From positions 685,001-749,000 of the forward strand of contig NZ_HG916852.1 in NCBI RefSeq assembly GCF_000577275.2: a DNA stretch of 64,000 nt, written 5' to 3'. Numbering within the stretch: the stretch's first letter is position 1; each line of letters begins with the position of its first letter. Origin of the DNA: Rhizobium favelukesii. GTDB taxonomy: Bacteria > Pseudomonadota > Alphaproteobacteria > Rhizobiales > Rhizobiaceae. The notes under the pieces were generated by a model. It saw only the letters and a program-made list of their open reading frames with translations, was not told the DNA's origin and did no database searches. The translations under genes and the position numbers were made by a program. Shown here one piece after another: positions 18,331-26,738 of the stretch.

Positions 18331-19395
18331 ATGCGGGACGAGGCTCAGCAGAGTGAGGTGATTGTCGAACGACGCGCCTCGGCCGGGATCATCCGCCTCA
18401 ATCGACCGCGTGCGCTGAACAGTCTGACGCTTGAGATGGTCCGTGCGGTTGCGGCTGCGTTGGACGACTTCGCGGCAGACGCCACTATCGCCACCGTGGT
18501 CGTATCGGGGCAGGGGGAACGCGGCTTCTGCGCCGGCGGCGACATCCGCGCATTGCACGAAAGCGGCCGTGCCGGCACGGATTTGGCCATGACCTTCTGG
18601 CGCGACGAGTTCCGCCTGAACTATCGCATCGCCACCTATCCGAAGCCCTATGTGGCGCTGATGGACGGGATCACCATGGGCGGAGGCGTCGGTCTGTCTT
18701 CACATGGCCGCCATCGCGTCGTGACCGAACGGACCAGGCTTGCCATGCCGGAAACCGGGATCGGCTATTTTCCGGATGTGGGGGCGACGTGGCTGCTGTC
18801 GCGCACGCCGGGCGAGGTCGGCACCTGGATGGGCCTGACTGGGCTGACCATCGACGCGGCGGACGTCATCTATGCCGGTCTGGCCGACCACCACATCGCC
18901 TCCTTTCGGCTGCCGGATCTTGTCGATACGCTGGCCGAGCTCCCGCGCAACGCCGCATCGCGCGATGTCGAAGCGGTGTTGAAGAATCTGTCCAGCGATC
19001 CGGGAACGAGCGCCGTCAAAAGCAATAGAGACCTGATCGAGCGCAGCTTTCATTTCGGCGCTGTCGAGGAGATCATCCATGCGCTTGAGAACGAGCCTGA
19101 TGATTTTGCCGCCGAGATGCTGCGCATTCTCCATACGCGCTCCCCGACCAGTCTGAAGCTGGCGCTTCGTTTGTTGCGCCAGGGCAGGCAAAGTCGGAAC
19201 CTCGCCGAATGCCTCAACCGCGAACTCGGTGCTTGCGTGCAGATATTGAAAAGCCCGGATTTTTATGAGGGCATTCGTGCTGCCATCATCGACAAGGATC
19301 GCAATCCGCGCTGGATGCCAGCGACCGTCGAAACGGTCGACCCGGCGGTCATCGATGCCTTCTTCCGGCCTGCCGAGCCGCCGTTGGCGCTGTAA
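18331..19395 (+). CDS. Enoyl-CoA hydratase/isomerase family, 3-hydroxyisobutyryl-CoA hydrolase type
   Basis: The 354-residue crotonase-fold protein is longer than hydratases (about 260) and matches 3-hydroxyisobutyryl-CoA hydrolase, a step of valine degradation. Visible elements are LNRPRALNSLT (about 26-36), the oxyanion motif GFCAGGDIRALHE (about 65-77), DGITMGGGVGLSSHG (about 112-126), and MPETGIGYFPDVGATWLLSR with the catalytic Glu. The C-terminal helical part (LKLALRLLRQGR onward) is also typical. It is converged upon by the helicase gene. Confidence 0.88.
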   Translation: MRDEAQQSEVIVERRASAGIIRLNRPRALNSLTLEMVRAVAAALDDFAADATIATVVVSGQGERGFCAGGDIRALHESGRAGTDLAMTFWRDEFRLNYRIATYPKPYVALMDGITMGGGVGLSSHGRHRVVTERTRLAMPETGIGYFPDVGATWLLSRTPGEVGTWMGLTGLTIDAADVIYAGLADHHIASFRLPDLVDTLAELPRNAASRDVEAVLKNLSSDPGTSAVKSNRDLIERSFHFGAVEEIIHALENEPDDFAAEMLRILHTRSPTSLKLALRLLRQGRQSRNLAECLNRELGACVQILKSPDFYEGIRAAIIDKDRNPRWMPATVETVDPAVIDAFFRPAEPPLAL

Positions 19396-19453
19396 TCTCT
19401 TGTTTGACGCATGTCTTTGGCCCGAAACCGGCTCCCTGTTTCAGAAGACAGCT

Positions 19454-21514
19454 CTAGCGCCACATGCCGCGCATGCGCGCCCCGACATCGACGCGTACCT
19501 GCCGCGCCTGGTGCGATGCTCCGCCATCGGTCCTGGCCTGCGGCCAGCCCACCACCTCGAAGAACTGCAGCAGCGTCGCCGGAATGAAGCGTGTGCGTGA
19601 CGCGTAGACATGCCGGTCGCCCTGCGCGTTCTGGCCGTGCGTGAAGAAGCGCTGCGGCACGACGAGGTCGAGATTGTCCTTGGCGCGGGTCATCGCGACG
19701 TAGAGCAGCCGCCGCTCTTCCTCGATCTCGGCGCTGGTTCCGACCGCGAGGTCGGAAGGGATGCAGCCATCGACAACGTTTAGCATGAACACTCTGGTCC
19801 ACTCCTGCCCCTTGGCGGAATGGATCGTGGAGAGGATCAGATAGTCCTCGTCCAGCAGCGGCACGCCGGCCTGGTCGCTGGTCGCATCCGGCGGGTCGAG
19901 CGTCAGCTCGGTCAGGAAACGCTCTCGCGAAGGATAGCCGCCGGCGATCTGTTCCAGTTGCAACAGGTCGGCCTGGCGGGTCGAGGCATCCTCGTGCAGG
20001 CGTTCCAGATGCGGGCAATACCACTCGCGAACGAGACCAATCTCGGCCGGCCATCCGGCCTTGCCCGTCTTGACTTCCTGCAGCATCGAAACGAAGGCGG
20101 TCCAATTCTCGCCGGAACGGGGCGGGGCCGGCAGTTCGGCGAGCGCCTGCAGCGGGCTGGCATCGGCAGCCATCTGGTCGATGACGCGCTGTGCGGTCGA
20201 AGGCCCGACGCCCGGAAGCAACTGCATCAGCCGGAAGCCGGCGACGCGATCGCGCGGGTTCTGGGCGAAGCGCAGGGCGGAGAGCATGTCCTTCACATGC
20301 GCGCTGTCAAGGAACTTCAGTCCACCGAATTTCACGAACGGAATGTTGCGCCGGGTCAGTTCGACCTCCAGCGCGCCGCTGTGATGGGAGGCGCGGAACA
20401 GCACCGACTGCTGCTTCAGCCTCACGCCCTCTTCGCGGTTTTCCAGCACCTTGTCCACAACGTATCGCGCTTGATCGGCTTCGTCGCGCACCGTGACGAG
20501 ACGTGGACGTTGGGCGGATTGCCGTTCTGTCCAGAGGTTCTTGGTGAAGCGCTCCGAGGCAAGGTCGATCACCGCATTGGCCGCTGCGAGAATCGGCTGT
20601 GTCGAGCGATAGTTGCGATCGAGCGTGACAATATTCGCGGCAGGACTGAATGCCGCCGGGAAGTCGAGGATGTTGCGCACAGTGGCGGCGCGGAAGGAAT
20701 AGATCGACTGCGCGTCGTCGCCAACGACCGTCAGGCCTTGTCCGCCGGGCTTCAATGCCAGCAGGATTGATGCCTGCAGGCGGTTCGTATCCTGATACTC
20801 GTCGACGAGGACATGATCGAAACGGCTGCCTATATCGTCCGCGATGATTGGCTCGCTGACCATCTGCGCCCAGTAGAGAAGCAGATCGTCATAATCGAGA
20901 ATGTTCTGGTTCTGCTTGGCTTCGACATAGGCGCCAAAGAGCTCCTGCAGCTGATTTTCCCAAGCCGAACACCAGGGAAAGGCGTCGCGCAGCACCAGGC
21001 TGAGCTCGCTTTCCGAATTGACCACGCGCGAATAGATCGCAAGACAGGTGCCCTTCGTCGGGAATCGGCTCTCCATCTTCGAGAAGCCCAGCTCGTGCCG
21101 GATGAGGTTCATCAGATCGGCGCTGTCTTCGCGATCGTGGATGGTGAAGGCCGGGTCGATGCCGATCTGCTCCGCATAATCGCGCAAGAGCCTCGCCCCG
21201 ATACCGTGAAACGTTCCGCTCCAGGCGAGCGCGTCCGCCATGATGCCGGAATTGCTACCGAGCACCTGGGCGCAGATGCGCTCAACGCGGCGCGCCATCT
21301 CGGCGGCCGCGCGACGGGAAAATGTCATCAGGAGGATACGGCGCGGATCGGCGCCTTTGACGATCAGATGCGCGACGCGGTGCGCGAGCGTGTTCGTCTT
21401 TCCCGAGCCGGCTCCGGCGATCACGAGCAGCGGACCGGCAATGTGGGCGCCATCAGCGAGCGTGCCGTATTCGACGGCCGCGCGCTGCTGGGGATTGAGC
21501 TTTTCAAGATACAT
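19454..21514 (-). CDS. UvrD/Rep-family ATP-dependent DNA helicase
   Basis: This 686-residue SF1A helicase has the N-terminal Q-motif (LNPQQRAAV), Walker A GAGSGKTN (residues 34-41), motif Ia MTFSRRAAAEMARR, Walker B VDEYQDTN, motif III VGDDAQSIYSFR, motif IV LDRNYRSTQPIL, motif V STIHSAKGQEWTRVFM and motif VI EERRLLYVAMTRAKD. It unwinds DNA 3' to 5' in repair or replication restart. It lacks the long C-terminus of PcrA/UvrD and differs from the main UvrD, so it is probably an accessory paralogue. It stands alone. Confidence 0.92.
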   Translation of the reverse strand: MYLEKLNPQQRAAVEYGTLADGAHIAGPLLVIAGAGSGKTNTLAHRVAHLIVKGADPRRILLMTFSRRAAAEMARRVERICAQVLGSNSGIMADALAWSGTFHGIGARLLRDYAEQIGIDPAFTIHDREDSADLMNLIRHELGFSKMESRFPTKGTCLAIYSRVVNSESELSLVLRDAFPWCSAWENQLQELFGAYVEAKQNQNILDYDDLLLYWAQMVSEPIIADDIGSRFDHVLVDEYQDTNRLQASILLALKPGGQGLTVVGDDAQSIYSFRAATVRNILDFPAAFSPAANIVTLDRNYRSTQPILAAANAVIDLASERFTKNLWTERQSAQRPRLVTVRDEADQARYVVDKVLENREEGVRLKQQSVLFRASHHSGALEVELTRRNIPFVKFGGLKFLDSAHVKDMLSALRFAQNPRDRVAGFRLMQLLPGVGPSTAQRVIDQMAADASPLQALAELPAPPRSGENWTAFVSMLQEVKTGKAGWPAEIGLVREWYCPHLERLHEDASTRQADLLQLEQIAGGYPSRERFLTELTLDPPDATSDQAGVPLLDEDYLILSTIHSAKGQEWTRVFMLNVVDGCIPSDLAVGTSAEIEEERRLLYVAMTRAKDNLDLVVPQRFFTHGQNAQGDRHVYASRTRFIPATLLQFFEVVGWPQARTDGGASHQARQVRVDVGARMRGMWR

Positions 21515-21610
21515 TCAGCCGTCCGGTTGCTTCGGCGGAGAATCGCACCGCGGAAATGTTGAACGTTCCTTGAATGTTCTCGAACGGCGTCGCTGTCAAG
21601 CGGCAGCATG

Positions 21611-21874
21611 TCAGGGGAAATCGGGAACGATGACACGCCTGGTCAACTTCAGGGTGCGATCCGGCTGGAGGATATAGGTTTCCCTAACCCTGGTGCCGGT
21701 GGAATCGTAGAAGGAATTATAGATGGCACTGCCGGGCGGCGATTTGGTCAACTTCGTGCGCGGCTGCCCGCCGTAGGTAATACTGCCCGGAATCGGCTGA
21801 ACCTCGGTCGAACTATCCGTGGTGCAGCCCGATAGCATCACGACCGATAGAACCGTCGGAAGCAGTACCTTCAT
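21611..21874 (-). CDS. Small lipoprotein of unknown function
   Basis: The 87-residue product begins with a lipoprotein signal peptide (MKVLLPTVLSVVMLSGC) whose lipobox LSGC places the lipid-modified Cys at residue 17. The mature part is about 70 residues, beta-strand rich, with YGGQPRTKLTKSPPGSA and paired strands TYILQPDRTLKLTRRVIV. It should be anchored in the outer or inner membrane facing the periplasm. No family is recognised. It is monocistronic. Confidence 0.75.
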   Translation of the reverse strand: MKVLLPTVLSVVMLSGCTTDSSTEVQPIPGSITYGGQPRTKLTKSPPGSAIYNSFYDSTGTRVRETYILQPDRTLKLTRRVIVPDFP

Positions 21875-21980
21875 CGTTGCAACCCCGCCTAAACCCCAAG
21901 GATATATGGCTCGGCAGGTCGAAACGCCAAGTGCGAGCGCCGGCCTCGGCGAGCTTCTTCGGAGTATAGATTGGTGCAGT

Positions 21981-22005
21981 GCAACTAAAATTGCCCTCCG
22001 GCGTT
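21981..22005 (+). promoter_or_regulatory. Possible EcfG-type stress promoter
   Basis: GCAAC, 16 bases, CGTT differs by one base from the GGAAC-N16/17-CGTT element used by the alphaproteobacterial general stress sigma factor EcfG. It lies 34 bases before the BON-domain gene, a plausible stress gene. Confidence 0.35.
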
Positions 22006-22039
22006 AGCCAGTAACTGGCCTGGTCATTCGGAGGCGGTC

Positions 22040-22303
22040 ATGGTGTTTCGATTTCAGACAACGGAAGGTCACTGCAGTACCTGCGAGCAAGGCCATGGCC
22101 TCGCATCGACCCGTGCCTCGGTCGAAAGCGCCCTCAGTGCCGCCTATGACGTTGATAGCAGCGAAATTGTCGTGTCGATCCTCGGACCTTACGTCGTTCT
22201 TGAGGGATTCGTTCGGCAGAAGGGCCATTTCAAGCGGGCGGTTGAGATAGCTGAAGGGGTGGTAGGAAAGGACTATGTCCGCAGCCGGATGTTGCGACGT
22301 TAG
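22040..22303 (+). CDS. Small BON-like domain protein
   Basis: The 87-residue protein has an N-terminal CxxC (Cys12 and Cys15) and a single BON-like alpha-beta domain: a helix (SVESALSAAYDV), a strand pair (VVSILGPYVVLEGFV) and a helix (HFKRAVEIAEGVVG) ending in DYVRSRM. BON domains bind phospholipids or other ligands and are common in osmotic and stress proteins. No signal peptide is present, so it is probably cytoplasmic. An EcfG-like promoter precedes it. The assignment rests on pattern only. Confidence 0.6.
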   Translation: MVFRFQTTEGHCSTCEQGHGLASTRASVESALSAAYDVDSSEIVVSILGPYVVLEGFVRQKGHFKRAVEIAEGVVGKDYVRSRMLRR

Positions 22304-22468
22304 TCAGGCTACCCAAATATAATACTGTAAACTCATCAGTTTTGGCGCTCACATCCAGCATATAGCTGTGCACATGGATGCCAGTACCTACCATCATGTA
22401 AAATCATACAATTTAGCTTGATCGAAAATACGACGAATTCACTGTGCGAAAGTAGTAGCGGCAGCACT

Positions 22469-22494
22469 GGAACTAAAAACGCTTTTCATTAGTT
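22469..22494 (+). promoter_or_regulatory. Possible EcfG-type promoter
   Basis: GGAAC, 17 bases, AGTT resembles the EcfG consensus GGAAC-N16/17-CGTT with one mismatch. It lies 31 bases upstream of a small secreted protein gene. Confidence 0.3.
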
Positions 22495-22525
22495 AATGCT
22501 TGTAATCAAAACACAGGAGAAGCGC

Positions 22526-22783
22526 ATGCAAAGACTTCTTCGACTGGGAGTGCCGGCTTTTGCGCTGGCAATAGGGACCTTTATCACGCCAGCTTCGGCT
22601 TCGCTCGAGATCACGAGCGACTATTCCGCTATGCCGCAGGATGAGATGGCAATGAACGAATATAGTGGCTCGGTGTCCTGCACCGCGCCGACGACGCATT
22701 ATGTTCCATCCTTCATTCGGTCTTTTGACGGCGCCATTATCGGCGTCGGCTACCTCGAGGTGCAGAGTGACGGTCGCTGTTGA
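22526..22783 (+). CDS. Small secreted protein
   Basis: ATG 22526 follows CAGGAGAAGCGC and gives 85 residues. The first 26 form a Sec signal peptide (MQRLLRLGVPAFALAIGTFI, cleavage probably after ASA). The mature protein is about 59 residues and acidic, with two cysteines (SCTAP and the last residue Cys) that could form a disulfide. The family is unknown. The upstream 220 bases are relatively AT-rich and carry an EcfG-like element. Confidence 0.65.
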   Translation: MQRLLRLGVPAFALAIGTFITPASASLEITSDYSAMPQDEMAMNEYSGSVSCTAPTTHYVPSFIRSFDGAIIGVGYLEVQSDGRC

Positions 22784-22936
22784 TCGTCCCCGTTTCGTTT
22801 TGGAATTCCTGACATAGGGTCGCCAAGATCGCGCTCTCCCCACGCAGGGCCGATCAACTTTTCTGGTTGCGCGTTGTGCATTGCAGCACATTGCGTTAGC
22901 TTCCGCGAAGCTGAGCCTCAACCGGAAGGATACCCG

Positions 22937-24084
22937 ATGATCATTGAGAGCAAGCGGATCGGATGCCTTGACGGGCTGCGCGGCCTTGCTGCGCTTTGGG
23001 TCCTCTTAGGTCATAGCCTGCAACTGACAGGTTGGCATCTTCCGATCCTGTCGTCGCCGGATCTGGGCGTCGATCTTTTTATTATGCTGTCCGGCTTTCT
23101 GATGGTCTTTCACTATCGGTTACGCGAGACCGCCAATCCTTGGGAAAAGCCGACCACTTGGTTCGGTTTCTGGCTCAAGCGCTTCTTCCGTATTGCGCCG
23201 CTCTATTACGTGATGCTGTGCATCGCGCTGTTGCTGGGGCCGCAGCTCTATGAGAGCCGGATGGTCATCGACACCTTCCTCGCGCATGGCCCGCAATTGC
23301 CGGAGCGCTATCTGGACGGCAGCCTGCGCAACCTTCTCATCCACGCAAGTTTCCTCTTCGGGCTGCATCCGACCTATGCGTTTCGCACGCCGCTGCCTGA
23401 CTGGAGCCTCGGCCTGGAGATGCAGTTCTATGTGGTTTTTCCGCTCGCGATGCTGCTTTTGAGGAAAACCAGATGGTTGCCCGGCGCCGCCTTGATTGCG
23501 CTTGCCGCCTTCATCGTCGCCAAGGCTGTCCAGGCCGCACATATCGATTTCCCGATGCCGTCTTTCCTGCCGCTGAAGATGCACGTCTTCCTGTGCGGCA
23601 TGCTGATTGCCAATGGGTTGTTCGTGACGCAGCGGCAAACCGTGATGAACGGCTTGCTTGCCGTCATCCTGGTGATGATTCCGATCGGCGGCGACATGAC
23701 CTCGACGAAGGTTGCCGTCCGCCTGCTACTCGTGGTCGCCTTCTTCGCGCTGGTGCACTATCATCTGTTGCCCGGCCTGGTCGGAAGGCTCGGCGACCGC
23801 GTCTCTTCTCTCATGGGAAATCGCTTCTGCCATTGGCTAGGCGAGCTTTCGTTCGGGGTCTACCTGATCCATCTGCTGCTGCTACAGCCGATCGCCGCAT
23901 TCATCTCAGGCATTTCGGGTCTGAGATTTCGGCGCCGGTACGCTTTGCGATCGTGGTGACCGCTCTCCTGCCGCTAGCCTATGCGCTGGCTTACCTGGGT
24001 TTCACCCGCATCGAAGGGCCGGGCCAGAAGCTCGGGCGCAAAGTGTTGGACAAGATCGGGAGAAGGCGTCTGAAGCCGGCGTGA
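22937..24084 (+). pseudogene. Acyltransferase 3 family membrane protein, frameshifted near the 3' end
   Basis: ATG 22937 after GGAAGGA opens a frame with the acyltransferase 3 signature: LDGLRGLAALWVLLGH with the family His, DLFIMLSGFLM, and about ten membrane helices. Such proteins O-acylate exopolysaccharide or LPS. The frame stops at 23959 after an arginine-rich tail that fits no helix. In the next frame the sequence continues with a natural last helix (FAIVVTALLPLAYALAYLGF) and a charged tail to 24084. Adding one base at GGG 23917-23919 restores a single frame of about 382 residues. This is a real mutation or a sequencing error. Confidence 0.8.
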
Positions 24085-24101
24085 GACTGCTTATCGCAAT
24101 C

Positions 24102-24137
24102 GAGGCTCGTCTGCTTTCGCAGAGGGTGACGAGCCTC
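24102..24137. terminator. Large hairpin downstream of acyltransferase gene
   Basis: GAGGCTCGTC and GACGAGCCTC form a perfect 10-bp stem with a 16-base loop, 17 bases after the acyltransferase stop. No U tract follows, so it may be a Rho-dependent end or mRNA-stabilising structure. The region up to 24312 shows no gene. Confidence 0.4.
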
Positions 24138-24312
24138 TGACCATCATCATGATGGCTGCCGATGTTTTATTGAGGGACGTGCCTGAATGGCAATGAGGTT
24201 CGTCGCGATCCCAACAGCAAGCGCCGCCGAGGGTTAAGTAAAAATAAATCATTGCCCTGTTCCGGGACAGGTTATCGACAATCTGCCGGTAGTCAGCGGA
24301 CCGAATGCCCGA

Positions 24313-24555
24313 TCAATTGACCTTCAGCTTTGCTTCTTCCGCGGCGGCAACAAACTCCGCTCGAGCCTCTTCGACCGTCTTGCGACCGTCAAGGGCAGCT
24401 CTGCAGGTGCTTCTTGCCTTAAGATAACGCAACCCGCGAGCGCTCGGCCAAAGGTCTGCCAGGCACTTCAACGCGTCCAGCGGACCGAGGATGGTGCGCG
24501 CGCCGGTATTTTCGAACCCCACATGAATTGGATCATTCCATTTCTCTATGGCCAT
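24313..24555 (-). CDS. DUF982 domain protein
   Basis: The 80-residue product from ATG 24555 has the DUF982 pattern: W-x-D/x-P-I-x-V near the start, a GPLDALKCLADLWPSARG centre, YLKARSTCRAAL and a C-terminal EARAEFVAAAEEA helix. DUF982 proteins are small, multi-copy and almost confined to rhizobia. Their function is unknown. A longer upstream extension is not supported. Confidence 0.8.
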   Translation of the reverse strand: MAIEKWNDPIHVGFENTGARTILGPLDALKCLADLWPSARGLRYLKARSTCRAALDGRKTVEEARAEFVAAAEEAKLKVN

Positions 24556-24702
24556 CGGCGTATTCCTCCATTGCTTACGCCAAAACATGCGAATCAGCCT
24601 CCACGTTCCTCCAGAAGGCCGCAAGCAAAGGATATTTTAGCGATATTTTCGGGGCTCGCAAACGGGAAAACCGGTGCGCTGCTTGATCCCGTATTCATCG
24701 GC

Positions 24703-24849
24703 ATGCGCGTTTCCGATCTTTTTGCCGCGCAAGACGTTGTTCCCTCTGAGCGGCGGCAGATCGCTGCTTTTAACAGGCTGAAGACGACACTTTGTGCAAC
24801 CATGGAAGGCTCAACGTCAGTCGCCCCTGTCAGCGTTGGAGATCGGTGA
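24703..24849 (+). CDS. Possible small ORF overlapping the next gene
   Basis: This frame ends in TGATG, sharing its stop with the start codon of the following gene, which is typical of translational coupling. The start is unclear; ATG 24703 gives 48 residues (MRVSDLFAAQDVVPSERRQI) and ATG 24523 would give 108 but overlaps the divergent DUF982 gene. No family is recognised. Support is only positional. Confidence 0.25.
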   Translation: MRVSDLFAAQDVVPSERRQIAAFNRLKTTLCATMEGSTSVAPVSVGDR

Positions 24850-25097
24850 TGCAGAACCTCAAGCATGTGCTGACTGCGGAGTGCCAGAAGTATGTTTCTC
24901 TGGTCGTCTTCATGCGGCGTGGCGAGCAGCGATGGCTCGAAATCGATGACGCCACGGGTAGGAACGTGGACGTTACCGATGCGAAGCTTGCTACATTTGA
25001 GGAGACTGTCCTAACGCTCAGACGGATGATCGAGGATCTCGACGCATCCGACTATCTGTCGTGCCGTCCGACGAAGGATTGGCACTTCGACGCCTGA
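24849..25097 (+). CDS. Small hypothetical protein
   Basis: ATG 24849 after TTGGAG gives 82 residues. The product is mixed alpha-beta with CQKYVSLVVFMRRGEQRWLE at the centre and a C-terminal helix (EETVLTLRRMIEDLD). No signal peptide, membrane segment or known motif is visible. It may be translationally coupled to the short upstream frame. Confidence 0.5.
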   Translation: MQNLKHVLTAECQKYVSLVVFMRRGEQRWLEIDDATGRNVDVTDAKLATFEETVLTLRRMIEDLDASDYLSCRPTKDWHFDA

Positions 25098-25250
25098 CCA
25101 AGACATTTCGTCTTCGAGCCAACGACTTCGCGGGGCCCGCGAACCCGAACTGAGGTTATAAAGCGATTCCGAATCGTAGACGCAGGCGCAGTCGAACAGG
25201 CACTGCCGCTTACAAGCCGCCTGTTGATGTGAGCGCACGCGCGCGACGGT

Positions 25251-26129
25251 TCACGAGTTTCGGCGTTCGCCCTGCCGGTTCTGAAGAGCGGTTTCAGCGA
25301 CTTTCCGGAGCTCAATATCCGCGTTGCTTTCGAGGGCATACGAGACCTCTTGATTGCTAAGCTTGGTGTCAGAACTGATCTTTAACCACGGGATCGCTGC
25401 CGTATCGACGTAGTCGGGGATCGGCTCCAGTAGCTCTGGCTGTGTCAGAATACGCTTCAAGAGAATAGGACCCTTTGACGCGAGTTTCGGGGTGGCTTGC
25501 CAAATAGCGAGCGCTTTGCGGTCAGTCCTTATGATGTACTCAAAAAGATACATGACCCAAAAGTAATGAAGGGGCTTCCCGCGCTTTGTATAGTATTTCA
25601 CCATCAACCGGAACCACTTGCACACAAGGTAATTTTGCGGCTCCGCAGCAAGAAAAGAAATCCCCATTGTCCGGCCGGGATAACTGTCGGGAAATGCGAA
25701 AAATCCGCTCTCCATCAACGGTGGCAGCCATTCGTCCAGTGGTTTGACACAAAAAGTCGTCGCATCCACCCAAACCCCGCCAAAGTCCCGCAGCAGGGCG
25801 ACCCTGATTAAGTCCGCCCGCCACTGAATTTTGCGGTTGCTTTTGGGAGGTGGTACGTTAACGAATTCGGCTACGTTTGCATCGCTCAGGACGTTCACAT
25901 CCCAGGAGGGATTTTTCCTGATCCAAGAATCGACAGCATAGCGGACAACTGGCGGCGCTTGCTCCAGAGGTTTGTCCCAATACATCCACACTGCGCGAGG
26001 AAGTTTTTTAGGCATCGTTTCGAATGCATAGCGAGCATTCTCTGAATGGAACTTCTTCTTTCCAACAAAGCTGCGTCGTATCGAATGGGCTACTTTCTTC
26101 CAGATCAGAAATGCGTCAAATAAAAACAT
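25251..26129 (-). CDS. Glycosyltransferase, capsular polysaccharide/GT32-like
   Basis: The 292-residue protein starts with a short hydrophobic patch and then shows the pattern of mannosyltransferase OCH1-like and capsular synthesis enzymes: PRAVWMYWDKPLEQAPPVV (about 44-62), then WRADLIRVALLRDFGGVWVDATT, where a DxD-like site appears as VDAT. Such enzymes transfer a sugar from a nucleotide donor to surface polysaccharide. Codon use is visibly lower in GC than in the neighbours, and the gene lies directly downstream of the tRNA-Thr 3' end, so horizontal acquisition is plausible. The neighbouring region contains no other polysaccharide gene. Confidence 0.8.
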   Translation of the reverse strand: MFLFDAFLIWKKVAHSIRRSFVGKKKFHSENARYAFETMPKKLPRAVWMYWDKPLEQAPPVVRYAVDSWIRKNPSWDVNVLSDANVAEFVNVPPPKSNRKIQWRADLIRVALLRDFGGVWVDATTFCVKPLDEWLPPLMESGFFAFPDSYPGRTMGISFLAAEPQNYLVCKWFRLMVKYYTKRGKPLHYFWVMYLFEYIIRTDRKALAIWQATPKLASKGPILLKRILTQPELLEPIPDYVDTAAIPWLKISSDTKLSNQEVSYALESNADIELRKVAETALQNRQGERRNS

Positions 26130-26212
26130 TGATAATCCCGCTGTCTCTTACAAAGGCAGGCTGCCCAGCAAAGCCGGAAAGGTGGCGCTCTATTGATTTC
26201 TTTAAGGAAAAC

Positions 26213-26287
26213 TGGTGCTGCCGAGTGGGATTGAACCACCGACCTCACCCTTACCAAGGGTGTGCTCTACCACTGAGCTACGGCAGC
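26213..26287 (-). tRNA. tRNA-Thr (anticodon GGT)
   Basis: Read on the minus strand the cloverleaf is complete: acceptor GCTGCCG pairs with CGGCAGC, D arm TAGCTCAGTGGTAGAGC, anticodon loop CTTGGTAA between CACCC and GGGTG, T arm GGTTCAATCC, discriminator A and an encoded CCA. Length 75 bases with CCA. Confidence 0.97.
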
Positions 26288-26438
26288 AAGGACCAGACGC
26301 GCAACCGAACCGGCTGCATTGCGTGAACGGGGGGCTATTGCCACAGCTTCATGATAAGCGCAAGCCGCAATTTCCATCTTTGTAGAGATTAAGGTCGGGC
26401 CACTTTTGAATTGGCGCAAATTCGGGTAAGCCTGCGGC

Positions 26439-26633
26439 ATGACTGAGAACACCGAAAAAGGCCAGCACAGCCGCAAGGCGGAGATCGAACGACAGGCGAC
26501 ACTGCGCCGCGAGCGCGCCGCCGAAAAGCTCCGTGAAAATCTGTCCCGCCGCAAACAGCAGACCCGTGCCCGTCGATCGGGGCAGGCGGATGAGACGAAT
26601 GGGCTGCCTGCCGCAAAAATGGACGAATCGTAA
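26439..26633 (+). CDS. Small highly charged protein upstream of murA
   Basis: The 64-residue product is almost entirely one charged helix (RKAEIERQATLRRERAAEKL) with an Arg/Gln-rich basic tail. It may be an RNA-binding or ribosome-associated peptide. No signal peptide, membrane segment or recognised domain is present. It lies 105 bases upstream of murA in the same direction, between tRNA-Thr and murA. The start is the only ATG, without a strong ribosome site. Confidence 0.55.
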   Translation: MTENTEKGQHSRKAEIERQATLRRERAAEKLRENLSRRKQQTRARRSGQADETNGLPAAKMDES

Positions 26634-26738
26634 TGTTCGGTTCACAGCGAATTGAAGCCCCCGCTAATTTCGTCTAAACACCCGCATCTTTTTTTACAGA
26701 CAGCCTTTCAGAAAGGCGGGCATCGCCCGTAAGCGCAC

